Made by a program: the position numbers and the translations under genes. From the NCBI RefSeq assembly GCF_003605125.1, contig NZ_QPQT01000012.1:62001-126000 (forward strand): a stretch of DNA of 64,000 bases, given 5' to 3'. Below the pieces are notes generated by a model. It ran no database searches and was not told the DNA's origin. It saw only the letters and a list, made by a program, of their open reading frames with translations. Numbering within the stretch: the first letter of the stretch is position 1; each line of letters starts with the position of its first letter. Below, piece after piece: positions 20,172-29,241 of the stretch. Source of the stretch: Shewanella algidipiscicola (GTDB taxonomy: Bacteria; Pseudomonadota; Gammaproteobacteria; Enterobacterales; Shewanellaceae).

Positions 20172-20733
20172 TTTTAAACTCCAAAGTAGCGGACTATTGG
20201 TCGCGCGCGCGTAATAACTCGACTCGTATCGAACTCAGTCGTATTTAACATCTGGAACTCATCTAACGCACAAAACACAACCAAGCATTTAGCTAGTATT
20301 GCGCATGTTCGATGGCGACTTCAACCCTAAACGCTATGGCTTGTCGTTGTATCATCAATAGGTTGCAGCAGATCAGTTTGGCCGGATTGACTTATTTGGG
20401 AAAATAACGATTTGAAGCTGGAGCCTCTGTAAGAAACTTCGGATAAAAAATCTATGCCTAACCTTTAATGCCCATTAGCCATACTAAAGCGGCCTATAAG
20501 CAAGTCGATGGTACAACCATCTCTCCTGAGACAAATACAACCAATTGATTAAAAATATTTTTTAATAATGAGTATAGGTGCCAGCGACACGACACCTATA
20601 CTCATCATAATAGCACTTGAATATCGCAAGCCCTTTTTTCCAAGCCTTATGCGATTAACATGATAAAACCATCATCAGATCGCAACTTGAGCTTGATATC
20701 CCCTTTTGTTACTTAGGTTAAATCACCTATGGT
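20172..20733. other. Intergenic region between the amidohydrolase and yedF
   Basis: No intact gene. A short plus-strand stretch near 20309-20410 reads RMFDGDFNPKRYGLSLYHQ, stop, then DQFGRIDLFGKIT, which looks like decayed coding sequence, but I cannot name a family. A strong inverted repeat lies at 20570-20603. Confidence 0.4.
20570..20603 (-). terminator. Hairpin, probable terminator of yedE-yedF
   Basis: GAGTATAGGTG and CACCTATACTC pair perfectly over 11 bases around a 12-base loop. On the minus strand it lies about 130 bases past the yedF stop and is followed by an A/T-rich tract rather than a clean T run, so termination is likely but not certain. Confidence 0.55.
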
Positions 20734-20967
20734 TCAGCGCTGAATAAGATAGCGAATGGTGGGGCCATTCTGCTCAATTTCCAACACCTTATAACCATGA
20801 TTTTTGGCATCGAGAGGGATATTGTTAATCGACTGTGGGCAGTCACTGATCACCTCTAATATCTCGCCCGACCTTAACTTAGGCATGGCTTCCAAGGTAG
20901 CTACCGCAGGATAAGGACAAGGTTCACCCACCATATCGAGTTGATAATCAGGAACATATTGGTTCAT
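20734..20967 (-). CDS. yedF: TusA-like sulfurtransferase YedF
   Basis: A 77-residue TusA-fold protein. The motif GEPCPYPAVATLEAM puts the thiol at Cys17 in the family's CPxP context, and VISDCPQSINNIPLDAKNHGY is almost identical to E. coli YedF as I recall it. It overlaps the end of yedE by one base and is translationally coupled to it. The YedE/YedF pair is linked to selenium use, probably by delivering selenium or sulfur from the membrane transporter to selenoprotein synthesis. The neighbouring sel and fdh genes support that role. Confidence 0.92.
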   Translation of the reverse strand: MNQYVPDYQLDMVGEPCPYPAVATLEAMPKLRSGEILEVISDCPQSINNIPLDAKNHGYKVLEIEQNGPTIRYLIQR

Positions 20968-22181
20968 TACACCGCCTCCGCTAGCAATTGTTCATCGCGC
21001 TTTGCCTTACGAGCAAAGAAACGTTTTTCCCATAACAACATAGCGCCAAAGGAGAGCGCCAACAACACATAGGTCAGCAATAAGCCGCCCTTATCACCTA
21101 GGCTGGTCAATAAATTCACTTTATCCCAGTTGGTGGCCAATGGCTGAGCTAAATCATCCCAGTAATAAGCCAGCAAGGTCGACCCTAACACGTTACCCAA
21201 ACCGACCCACCAGAAATGCACTTGGCCTTCAACCGCGCGGTACATCCAACCGGTTTCACAACCACCAGCCAGTACAATACCAAAACCAAACAGTAGACCG
21301 CCGATCACCGCATTAGGGCCGGCCCACATGATTTTTGGCGGTACCCCAAGCTGCACATAGCTGTAAATCCCGATAGCACTCACCGCCATACCTAAGATAA
21401 TCGCCTTGGCCATATGGGTACGGCCGGTGATCCACATATCACGAAACGCCGAAGTAAAGCAGATCTGTGCCCGCTCGATCAACAGACCAAAGCCAACACC
21501 ACAAAGCAGTGCGATACCCAGCTTAGGCGCATTAAACATAGTCAACAGCCCCCAACCCACAATCGCCACAAACACTAACATGCCGATACGGAAACGTCGT
21601 CTAGCCTGATTTTCGTCCTGCTTGATAGATGTCGCTTTATCGACTTTTTTCAGTTTGACCGGGATGCGGAACATGGGCAATAAGGTGAACCTTGCCCCAA
21701 AGTAAGAGCCTGCCGCCGTTGCCAACGCAAAAAACCACGCATGTAAAGAGAACTGCGGGATCCCCGTGAAGAAGGCCGCAAGGTTACAGCCCATCGCCAA
21801 ACGGGCACCAAAGCCAGCAATAATGCCGCCAATCAGCGCCTGAGCGATACGAGTACGGCTCTGCGGCATACGCAGTTTGACGTTGTTGGCCCACAGCGCC
21901 GCCGCGATACAGCCACCAAACATACCGATAATCATCATGCCATCGATACGATCCAAGGGAGATCCCTCTAGACCTATCACCTTAAAATATCCCCACGTTT
22001 CAGGGTTTGCACCGAAAAACTGCATCAAGTGGCCCCCCCAGCGAGTAAACTCGCCGGTCACGGCCCAGAAGGTGCCGGTCAGACCAAAATAGTAGGTGGA
22101 AAGGATACCGGCAGCGATCACCGCTGGCATTGGCGCCCAGAAACGGACTAAATATTCTTGTTTAAATTGTTGCCATGTCAT
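20967..22181 (-). CDS. yedE: Putative selenium transporter YedE (FdhT)
   Basis: A 404-residue inner-membrane protein with two YeeE/YedE half repeats. Conserved cores are GGIIAGFGARLAMGCNLAAF in the first half and GIVLAGGCETGWMYRAVEG in the second, each with a membrane-embedded cysteine of the family. The opening MTWQQFKQEYLVRFWAPMPAVIAAG matches E. coli YedE closely. In selenium-using bacteria it is needed for formate dehydrogenase activity and is thought to import a selenium species. It leads the two-gene operon with yedF. Confidence 0.92.
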   Translation of the reverse strand: MTWQQFKQEYLVRFWAPMPAVIAAGILSTYYFGLTGTFWAVTGEFTRWGGHLMQFFGANPETWGYFKVIGLEGSPLDRIDGMMIIGMFGGCIAAALWANNVKLRMPQSRTRIAQALIGGIIAGFGARLAMGCNLAAFFTGIPQFSLHAWFFALATAAGSYFGARFTLLPMFRIPVKLKKVDKATSIKQDENQARRRFRIGMLVFVAIVGWGLLTMFNAPKLGIALLCGVGFGLLIERAQICFTSAFRDMWITGRTHMAKAIILGMAVSAIGIYSYVQLGVPPKIMWAGPNAVIGGLLFGFGIVLAGGCETGWMYRAVEGQVHFWWVGLGNVLGSTLLAYYWDDLAQPLATNWDKVNLLTSLGDKGGLLLTYVLLALSFGAMLLWEKRFFARKAKRDEQLLAEAV

Positions 22182-22297
22182 GTCATTACCCTAATGAACG
22201 AGACTAGAAAAAAAATAAGCGCAATGCGCTTATAACCTGAGAGCCACAGCGATCGAGCCATTGGAATCAATAGCATCAATCGCACCTGGCCTCACGC

Positions 22298-23134
22298 TTA
22301 AATGGCTTTTGCTAAGCGGGTACTATGCTGTCCCAACAGTCGATAGCCGTGGGTGTAGAGCGTCGCCCTGCCATTGCGACAAAAACCGATAAGCGTGATA
22401 TTGCTTTTCTCTGCTAATTCCAACGCCAGTGAGGTCACGGCGGACATAGCAAACAGAATTTGGATATTGGCACTGGCGGCCTTTTGCACCATTTCGAAAC
22501 TCGCTCGACTGGTGAGCAACGCTGCCACCGGGCGCTCAACATGGTGGGCACTGAATGCGCCAATTAACTTGTCTAGTGCGATATGTCTGCCTATATCTTC
22601 ATAGGCAGCAATGATCTGTCCCTGATGGTTAAGCCCCATGGCCGCATGAGTGGCTCCCGTCACCTTAAAATGCTGTTGATTATCTTTAATTTGCGCGAGT
22701 GCTACCCCTAAATAATCGATGTTAAATCTGGCATCTGAGTCGACGCTAACCACAGGCTTAACAGCCTCTTCGAGCTGGGCGACACCACACAATCCACACC
22801 CTGTGCGCCCGGCCATGTTGCGTCTTTGCTGCTTAAGCTCCATGAAGCACCTTTGGTTGATCTCCACTTGGATCAACACGCCTTCGGGGGTGAATTCGAG
22901 CTCAACGCCCTTGATATCACGGACATGAGAGACGATACGTTCGGACAGCGTAAAACCGATAGCGAAGGCTTCTAAGTCTTGCGGGCTGGCTAACATAACG
23001 GTATGTGAGATGCCGTTATAGACCAGTGCAACTCTCACCTCATTGGCTAAATAGTCGGTGAGCTCGGATGCGTCTCCATCCTCTAACAGGATCACGTTTT
23101 TTTCGGTAACCACTTCATGTGAATGATATTCCAT
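22298..23134 (-). CDS. fdhD: Formate dehydrogenase accessory sulfurtransferase FdhD
   Basis: A 278-residue protein that transfers sulfur from IscS to the molybdenum cofactor before it enters formate dehydrogenase. The essential CxxC is in GRTGCGLCG (Cys113 and Cys116). Further family marks are YEDIGRHIALDKLIG and LTSRASFEMVQKAA, and the late GFCRNGRATLYTH. The length matches E. coli FdhD. It is transcribed away from selC and from the promoter region between them (23135-23230). Cofactor sulfuration here serves the fdhABC enzyme encoded 5 kb away. Confidence 0.95.
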   Translation of the reverse strand: MEYHSHEVVTEKNVILLEDGDASELTDYLANEVRVALVYNGISHTVMLASPQDLEAFAIGFTLSERIVSHVRDIKGVELEFTPEGVLIQVEINQRCFMELKQQRRNMAGRTGCGLCGVAQLEEAVKPVVSVDSDARFNIDYLGVALAQIKDNQQHFKVTGATHAAMGLNHQGQIIAAYEDIGRHIALDKLIGAFSAHHVERPVAALLTSRASFEMVQKAASANIQILFAMSAVTSLALELAEKSNITLIGFCRNGRATLYTHGYRLLGQHSTRLAKAI

Positions 23135-23230
23135 ATCGCCTCGCCAAAACTATAAAACCAAATAAAAACAATTAGTTTGATGATAATTTAAGACCTATAT
23201 CACAAACCCATTAACTAAATGCAAATCGCC

Positions 23231-23259
23231 TTGAATCATCTTGGTGCATTTTCTATTAT
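23231..23259 (+). promoter_or_regulatory. Predicted sigma-70 promoter of selC
   Basis: TTGAAT (23231-23236) and TATTAT (23254-23259) are separated by 17 bases, close to the ideal -35/-10 arrangement. The predicted start near 23266 lies ten bases before the mature tRNA. The -35 element overlaps the selB stop codon on the other strand. Confidence 0.6.
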
Positions 23260-25281
23260 CCCTAGGTCTTCTATTGGAAGAACGTCGTCTCCGGTGAGGC
23301 GTCCGGATTTCAAATCCGGGTAGGGCTGCCAGCAGTCCTGGGTAGGTTCGACTCCTATGTTCTTCCGCCAATTCTCATGAGAGAAAAACAGCTCTGCATC
23401 ACGGATCTCCCGGCTATTACTGCGATACTTCCTGCGGGTAAAACCACTTCTGTCAAAAAATTCCAGTAGCTGAATACTCACTTTGCGACCAAGGCCTACC
23501 ATCTGTTTAAACTCGGCCGTTTCTAGCTGACCCTGTTGAGCAATATGGCAACGGATCAAGCCGGCAAAATGGCAAAGCTGCTCACTGAGTAAATACCTGT
23601 CTTTCACGACCGCTGTAATAAAGCCCTGCTGTACCAGCTGGAAACACAATAATCTTAATTTGGCAGGTTCCAGCTGGAGATATTCGCCCATCTCGGTGAT
23701 CCATACCGGCGCCGTTTGCTCGGCAAGCCAAGGTGCTAACGCCTGCCAACATTGCAGAGCCTCACGGTCTAGCACGACCCTATGTTCCGCTAACTGCAGC
23801 AAGGCACCACGCAAAACCATACGCCCCTCTTGGCACAGTATATCGAGCACTTTATTCGCTAATTCGGGCGGCAAAGCACTGTGACTCATGCGTTGCAGGC
23901 GATTACGTCCCAGCCCAAGTTGGTCGGGATGTTGTTGATGGAACTCGCTAAGTAAACGAATAAACTGTTGTTGTTCTCGCTGCAGTAAACTGGTGGCCAC
24001 CGCAAACGAGCCTAGGCGCACTAATTCCGCCTGGGCTAGGAGCATCGCCAATCCTTCATCGGTCAATTGCCAACGCCAAGCGATTTCAGCCAGTTCTAAC
24101 GCCTGTGTTTGACCGAGAAAACCCACCACATCAGCAGGATTATCCAAGCACGCCAACCGGTGTAACTTTGCCACTCGCTCAGGCGTGCGCTTCTTACGAT
24201 TAGGCACTTTAAGCGCTAACACTCGCCCTGCGCCTAAAGTCTGTTTACCGCCAATGTGTCGCAGCACTATCGGATCGTCTTGGCATAGGAGCAGTGGTTT
24301 ATCGAGCACCAGCTCCGCCAGATAACAGCCGTCTTCATCAGCTTCATTTAACAAAGAAATTCGGCCTAACGTATGATCGGCGCCATGATGACAATGCACA
24401 TTTTGCCAATGCACTAACGGCTCACTGCCCAGATGCTCGAAGGCGCGGATCTGCACCACTGGCCGGGCGCAATGTTCGGCTTGAGGCAAGCTGCTCAACC
24501 AATCGCCGCGCTCAGGCGGCCTATGGTTATCGACGCCGGTTAAGTTAAGTGCCACACGCGTGCCAGTGACCGCAGCTTGCGCTTCTTGGCCCTGACAGTG
24601 AATGCCGCGCACCCTAAGTTTGGCTTTTTGACCTGAGCTATAAAGGTGTTCACCTACGCACACATTGCCGCTGATCACTGTCCCCGTGACGACGCAACCG
24701 GCGCCTTTAACACTAAAGGCGCGATCGAGCGTCATCCTAAAGCTGCTGGCATCTGTAGCGCGCACAGACTCTTGCTCACCTAAAGCGAGAATATGTGCCT
24801 TAAGCGTTGCTACACCACTGGATACGGCATCGACTGTTGCCGACACCTCAAAAATACCACTGGCCTCGATATGATATTCGGCTAACAGTGCCAAGCCTTC
24901 GGCGGTCAGTTGTTTTGCCCTCTGGCTATCAACCAGATCCCGCTTTGTGAGTACTAAGGTCAAACTGTGCAGGGGTAAGAGCGCCAGAATTTGCAGATGC
25001 TCGCGGGTTTGCGGCATCACACCATCGTCACAGGCGAGGACTAGGATGGCGTGGCGAGCATGACTCACGCCCACCAGCATGTTGTTGATAAATTTCTCAT
25101 GGCCGGGGACATCGATAAAAGCCAGACGCGAGCCATCCTTAAGCGGCATAAACGCATAGCCCAGATCTATGGTCATGCCACGACGTTTCTCCTCTGGCAA
25201 TCTGTCGGTATTCATCCCAGTCAAGGCGCGAATAAGCGTGCTTTTACCGTGATCGACATGCCCCGCTGTAACTATGATCAC
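23236..25281 (-). CDS. selB: Selenocysteine-specific elongation factor SelB
   Basis: A 681-residue GTPase that brings Sec-tRNA to UGA codons and binds the SECIS hairpin. The N-terminal G domain shows GHVDHGKST (7-15), DVPGHE and TKRD; EF-Tu-like domains 2 and 3 follow, then C-terminal winged helices that read the RNA, ending with [16 protein letters not shown]. coli SelB is 614 residues. Here about 48 residues follow the usual end (after AELFF), and residues 638-669 are encoded by the exact antisense of selC. It overlaps selA by four bases and closes the fdhABC-fdhE-selAB operon. Confidence 0.93.
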   Translation of the reverse strand: MIIVTAGHVDHGKSTLIRALTGMNTDRLPEEKRRGMTIDLGYAFMPLKDGSRLAFIDVPGHEKFINNMLVGVSHARHAILVLACDDGVMPQTREHLQILALLPLHSLTLVLTKRDLVDSQRAKQLTAEGLALLAEYHIEASGIFEVSATVDAVSSGVATLKAHILALGEQESVRATDASSFRMTLDRAFSVKGAGCVVTGTVISGNVCVGEHLYSSGQKAKLRVRGIHCQGQEAQAAVTGTRVALNLTGVDNHRPPERGDWLSSLPQAEHCARPVVQIRAFEHLGSEPLVHWQNVHCHHGADHTLGRISLLNEADEDGCYLAELVLDKPLLLCQDDPIVLRHIGGKQTLGAGRVLALKVPNRKKRTPERVAKLHRLACLDNPADVVGFLGQTQALELAEIAWRWQLTDEGLAMLLAQAELVRLGSFAVATSLLQREQQQFIRLLSEFHQQHPDQLGLGRNRLQRMSHSALPPELANKVLDILCQEGRMVLRGALLQLAEHRVVLDREALQCWQALAPWLAEQTAPVWITEMGEYLQLEPAKLRLLCFQLVQQGFITAVVKDRYLLSEQLCHFAGLIRCHIAQQGQLETAEFKQMVGLGRKVSIQLLEFFDRSGFTRRKYRSNSREIRDAELFFSHENWRKNIGVEPTQDCWQPYPDLKSGRLTGDDVLPIEDLGIIENAPR
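23276..23370 (+). tRNA. selC: Selenocysteine tRNA (anticodon UCA)
   Basis: A 95-base tRNA with every hallmark of tRNA-Sec: an 8-base acceptor stem (GGAAGAAC with GTTCTTCC), anticodon TCA at 23310-23312, an unusually long variable arm, GGTTCGACTCC in the T arm and an encoded CCA at 23368-23370. It matches E. coli selC at most positions recalled. It decodes UGA in fdhA. The gene lies entirely opposite the last part of selB, which reads straight through it on the other strand. Confidence 0.97.
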
Positions 25282-26699
25282 AACTGCATCCCTAAAGTGC
25301 TCAGCTCGGCCAGTAGCTCTGCCTCACTGTCGAGGCCACGTAAATCGAGTCTGAGTTGATCTTGACTCATGCGCCCAATCACCGGACGCGCCGCCTGCTT
25401 AAAATACTGCTCTAATAAACTTACATTGCCACCATCGAGCGCGGTAAAACACAGCGCCACCGAGGGCAAAAAGGTATCGGGCTGCGAGCCACTGCCCACT
25501 TGGGTCTGACACTCAAGCAGCGCTATCTCATAACAAGGAGAAAACAGCGGAGATAAGGCTTGTTGTAAGCGATGACCCACCTGCCATAACGACGCTTGGC
25601 TGCGGGCAAATTTGGCCAAAATGGGCAGCTCTGCATCTAAGGTTTCGGGATTAAGGTAATGGATCAGAGTCGCCTCTAACGCCGCTAAAATCAGCTTGTC
25701 ACAACGCAGGGCGCGCTTAAGCGGATGACTCTGTAACTTATCGATCAGCGCCTGTTTGCCGACGATCAACCCCGACTGAGGACCGCCCAGTAATTTGTCG
25801 CCCGAAAAACTCACCAAATCGACACCATCGGCCAGCATGCCTTGGGGCGTGGGCTCTTGCTTAAGACCAAAGCGGCGCAGATCTGTGAGTGAGCCGCTGC
25901 CTAGATCTGAGATGAGTGATATGCCACGTTCACGGCATAACTGCCCAAGCTTCGCCTCCTCCACTGCCGCGGTAAAGCCACAGATATGATAATTACTGGT
26001 GTGCACCTTCATGATCGCGGCGGTATTGTCGGTGATCGCCTGCTCGTAATCTTTAAGGTGGGTACGATTGGTGCTGCCAACCTCGACTAAGGTACAGCCC
26101 GCCTGGCGCATAATGTCGGGAATACGAAACGCGCCGCCAATTTCCACCAGCTCACCGCGCGAGACTATCACCTCTTTTCCCGCGGCAACGGCAGAAAGCA
26201 TCAACAACACGGCGGCGGCATTGTTATTAACAACGCAACAAGCCTCGGCGCCCGTTAAGCGTTGAATTAAACGGCTGATCGCATTATCTCTATGACCCCG
26301 TTCACCAGCGGCCAGCTCAAACTCAAGCGGTGTTGGGTAGCGCATCACTGATGTCACGGCTCGGATAGCCGCCTCCGATTGCTGCGCCCGGCCGAGATTA
26401 GTATGCAGTATGGTGCCGGTAAGGTTCCACACAGGTTTTAAACTGTGGCTGCTATCTTTTGCCAGCTGATCAACCAAGCATCCGTGCAGTTGCGCCAGCT
26501 CGCCACACCATGTGGGCAGGCGGCGCTCTGTGCCGATTAAGCTGCGCGCCGCCTTTAACTGGATATCCAGTGCGGCCTTGACCGCGGCCTTACCAAAAGA
26601 CTGCTGCAGAACCATAAAACTCGGCTCCGCCAGTAAATAGTCCATCGAAGGCAAGGCGCGATACAGAGCTTGTAGCGTGTCGGGTGCTTGGGTCATCAT
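25278..26699 (-). CDS. selA: L-seryl-tRNA(Sec) selenium transferase SelA
   Basis: A 473-residue PLP enzyme that converts seryl-tRNA-Sec to selenocysteyl-tRNA-Sec using selenophosphate. The PLP lysine is Lys302 in [14 protein letters not shown]. Other family segments are [25 protein letters not shown] and [14 protein letters not shown]. The length matches the bacterial enzyme. It is 76 bases downstream of fdhE and overlaps selB by four bases, so Sec synthesis and insertion are made from the same message as the selenoprotein. Confidence 0.95.
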   Translation of the reverse strand: MMTQAPDTLQALYRALPSMDYLLAEPSFMVLQQSFGKAAVKAALDIQLKAARSLIGTERRLPTWCGELAQLHGCLVDQLAKDSSHSLKPVWNLTGTILHTNLGRAQQSEAAIRAVTSVMRYPTPLEFELAAGERGHRDNAISRLIQRLTGAEACCVVNNNAAAVLLMLSAVAAGKEVIVSRGELVEIGGAFRIPDIMRQAGCTLVEVGSTNRTHLKDYEQAITDNTAAIMKVHTSNYHICGFTAAVEEAKLGQLCRERGISLISDLGSGSLTDLRRFGLKQEPTPQGMLADGVDLVSFSGDKLLGGPQSGLIVGKQALIDKLQSHPLKRALRCDKLILAALEATLIHYLNPETLDAELPILAKFARSQASLWQVGHRLQQALSPLFSPCYEIALLECQTQVGSGSQPDTFLPSVALCFTALDGGNVSLLEQYFKQAARPVIGRMSQDQLRLDLRGLDSEAELLAELSTLGMQL

Positions 26700-26775
26700 C
26701 TTGTCATCTTGTTTATGTCATAAAAAAGCAGGAAGCAGTCGCAGCGATACGACTCCCTCCCACAATTGGTTTACG

Positions 26776-27690
26776 TTATTGCTCTTGCGCGGTTTCATGG
26801 GCCATCAGCAGCGGGTTGACTGTCGTCGCCCCAAAGCCCTTGGCATTGAGCTCGCTGTCTAACATCAAGGTGGCGAGGTCGTCGGCCGCGACATCCATAG
26901 ATGGCGACTTTTCGACAAACAACATCTTGGTATAGCCATGGCACTCATCACAGCTTTCGATACGCACTTGAGCCTGAGCATCATCTAGCGACCAGATGGT
27001 CATCTCCTTGTCCTGACCACAGCTAGTGCAATGGGCGCGAATGTAATGCCATTCGCTCTCGCATAGGCTGCAATGCAGGTAACGCAGGCCGGCACGAGGC
27101 TCATCGACAATCACGCTCGCCACCGGATGGCAACCGCAAACGGGGCACATACTCTGCTGCTCCACTTTGGCCTGATCCATGCGCTTAATGACCATAGGCG
27201 CCCAGTGCGACCAGTAGACCCCCATCGCCGCCCAGATGAATAGACTAAAACGGGCAGGTACTTCACTCACATGCCCCTGACGCAAGGCGCGTCCCCATAA
27301 CGTCAGCTGTTCGGGCGATTGCTGCATCAGCAAACGCACGACTCGGGCAATAGAGTCGTCCACCTGAGGTAAGAGTTCGCTTAACAGTTGTTGCAGCAGT
27401 CCTTGCCAGTAACTTTCGGCCTCTGAGCCCAACTGGGAAAGCGGAATGGCTTCATCTTTCCCCCAAGCGAGTAGCTGACCGAAGTCAGCTTCCCCCGCGA
27501 GTCTGGCCTGAATAACCACCAGACGACGGCACAGCTCAAAGTAATCAGCCAACGGCGAGTCCTTGGCCAATGACAGCAAACGTTGTGCCCGCCTGTGATA
27601 CACAGCTTGGGGCTCTGCCGCTTTTAACGGTTTAAGTTCCAGCGGCGATTCGCTACCAGGGACCATAGGTATCTCGACGGTATGACTCAT
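26776..27690 (-). CDS. fdhE: Formate dehydrogenase accessory protein FdhE
   Basis: A 304-residue cytoplasmic rubredoxin-like factor needed to mature respiratory formate dehydrogenase; it interacts with the catalytic subunit before Tat export. The C-terminal half has the family's cysteine pairs: [28 protein letters not shown] and [10 protein letters not shown]. The N-terminal half is helical. Its first base overlaps the last base of the cytochrome b gene, so it is translationally coupled to the enzyme genes. Confidence 0.93.
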   Translation of the reverse strand: MSHTVEIPMVPGSESPLELKPLKAAEPQAVYHRRAQRLLSLAKDSPLADYFELCRRLVVIQARLAGEADFGQLLAWGKDEAIPLSQLGSEAESYWQGLLQQLLSELLPQVDDSIARVVRLLMQQSPEQLTLWGRALRQGHVSEVPARFSLFIWAAMGVYWSHWAPMVIKRMDQAKVEQQSMCPVCGCHPVASVIVDEPRAGLRYLHCSLCESEWHYIRAHCTSCGQDKEMTIWSLDDAQAQVRIESCDECHGYTKMLFVEKSPSMDVAADDLATLMLDSELNAKGFGATTVNPLLMAHETAQEQ

Positions 27691-28331
27691 TAATGTTTCT
27701 CCACGTCCGAATGTTCATCCAACATCACTGGGTGATGCTTGCGGCACCATGCCTTAGAGACCTTGCCGTAAAGCATGCCCGTAACCGACCCTTCCACCCA
27801 TGTCGCCATCCAAAAATGCACCATCACAAATATCAACATGATCAGTGCACTAATGGCGTGCAACACAATGGCCCAGCCCACCACAGTGGCTGAGAAGTAA
27901 GGCGCAAAATAGGGCTGCCACATGATCAATCCCGTCACGGTTAAGGTGATAGATGTCAGCACGAAAGCCCTAAAGAGCACTTTTTGACCTGGGTTGTAAT
28001 GGCCGATAGGCGGGATTTTATCCTCGTTCTCAAACATCACATCCTTGATGGCGAGCATCCAGGCAAGATCGTGTTTTTCCCATTTGTTGTGTTTGTAGTA
28101 ACGCACCAACATCAACATCAAGGGCAAACACATCATCAACCCTGCAACAGGGTGAACAAATTGCGCCAATTGCGGCGTACCCGCTATCGCTCCCATCCAT
28201 TGAAAAGACGGATAGAAAAAGGAGAAGCCAGTCAGAAATGTGACTAACCCAGCCGCGACAATGAACCAATGACAGATACGGTCGAACAGCTTATGACGCA
28301 CTATCATCTCTTGCTTATCATGCTTGCTCAT
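27690..28331 (-). CDS. fdhC: Formate dehydrogenase cytochrome b556 (gamma) subunit
   Basis: A 213-residue membrane subunit that carries electrons from the iron-sulfur subunit to quinone. It has four predicted membrane helices with heme-ligand histidines: [15 protein letters not shown] (helix 1), [14 protein letters not shown] (helix 2), [22 protein letters not shown] (helix 4). The motifs match the FdnI/FdoI family. It overlaps the beta-subunit gene by four bases and fdhE by one. Confidence 0.92.
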   Translation of the reverse strand: MSKHDKQEMIVRHKLFDRICHWFIVAAGLVTFLTGFSFFYPSFQWMGAIAGTPQLAQFVHPVAGLMMCLPLMLMLVRYYKHNKWEKHDLAWMLAIKDVMFENEDKIPPIGHYNPGQKVLFRAFVLTSITLTVTGLIMWQPYFAPYFSATVVGWAIVLHAISALIMLIFVMVHFWMATWVEGSVTGMLYGKVSKAWCRKHHPVMLDEHSDVEKH

Positions 28332-29239
28332 TTGTCGTCCTCCTCTTCCTGCTTAGCCTCTTCCGCTGGCGGTTGATAACCCGGCTGATCCTCTTCCACT
28401 ATGTTGCGACCGACGGTGATCTTGTGCAGACAAGCGACGGCGGCGGTGGCAAGTATGCCCATAGTGCCTAAAGGTTTAACCCAGTCCTGCCACAAGGTGA
28501 GTGACAGTGGGATCTGCGGGTTATCGGGCATGTTGTAGCTTTCGGGTTGATTGATATCGTGCAATATCATCATCATCCCCGTGCCGCCTACGCCCTCGGG
28601 GTTATAAAGCCCCGCATTGGGAAAGCCCTTTTGCTGCAGTTCTTCTACCCGCTTTTGCGAGTAGAACAACATATCCTCACGGGTGCCATAACGCAGCGCC
28701 CCTGTGGTGCAGGACTTAACACAAGCAGGCTCTAAGCCCACGGCTAAACGGTCGGAACACATGGTGCACTTGTAAGCCTTGTTGTCCTTAGGATCGATTT
28801 TAGGCACATCAAAAGGACAGGCACTGGCGCAATAACCACAGCCAATACACTTGTCCGAATCGAAGTCCACCACGCCATTGGCGTGCTGGATAATAGCCCC
28901 CGAGGTCGAACAGGCAGTTAAACAGGCTGGGTCAGCACAGTGCATACAGGCCGAGTGGGTAAATTGCCAACGCAGCTTATTGCTTTCCATCACCTCATGG
29001 AACTCCATCAGGGTCCAACATTGGCCCGATAGCGACATGGGGTTTTGGTAACTGCCTTGGAAGGAGCCCACCTCCTCGCGCAAGTCATTCCACTCTGAAC
29101 ATGACACTTGGCAGGCTTTACAGCCATTACACTTAGTGGCGTCAAACAGTTTGGCGACCTTCTCCGATGAATTACGCCCCTTTGCCGCCGGCGTCATCTC
29201 TGAAGTGCCGGAGCGACGGATAATGTCTTGTGAGGCCAT
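28328..29239 (-). CDS. fdhB: Formate dehydrogenase iron-sulfur (beta) subunit
   Basis: A 303-residue electron-transfer subunit with four [4Fe-4S] motifs: CNGCKACQVSC, CMHCADPACLTAC, CIGCGYCASAC and CTMC with C...C in the following stretch EPACVKSC. A C-terminal membrane anchor (ILATAAVACLHKITV) precedes an acidic Glu-rich tail. This is the FdnH/FdoH architecture: a periplasmic domain held to the membrane and exported bound to the Tat-bearing alpha subunit. It starts two bases after the alpha-subunit gene. Confidence 0.95.
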   Translation of the reverse strand: MASQDIIRRSGTSEMTPAAKGRNSSEKVAKLFDATKCNGCKACQVSCSEWNDLREEVGSFQGSYQNPMSLSGQCWTLMEFHEVMESNKLRWQFTHSACMHCADPACLTACSTSGAIIQHANGVVDFDSDKCIGCGYCASACPFDVPKIDPKDNKAYKCTMCSDRLAVGLEPACVKSCTTGALRYGTREDMLFYSQKRVEELQQKGFPNAGLYNPEGVGGTGMMMILHDINQPESYNMPDNPQIPLSLTLWQDWVKPLGTMGILATAAVACLHKITVGRNIVEEDQPGYQPPAEEAKQEEEDDK

Positions 29240-29241
29240 GA

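Noticed and set aside
20300..20420. A decayed gene reading RMFDGDFNPKRYGLSLYHQ
   Set aside because: Only about 35 codons in two pieces, with no family recognised; too weak to annotate as a pseudogene.
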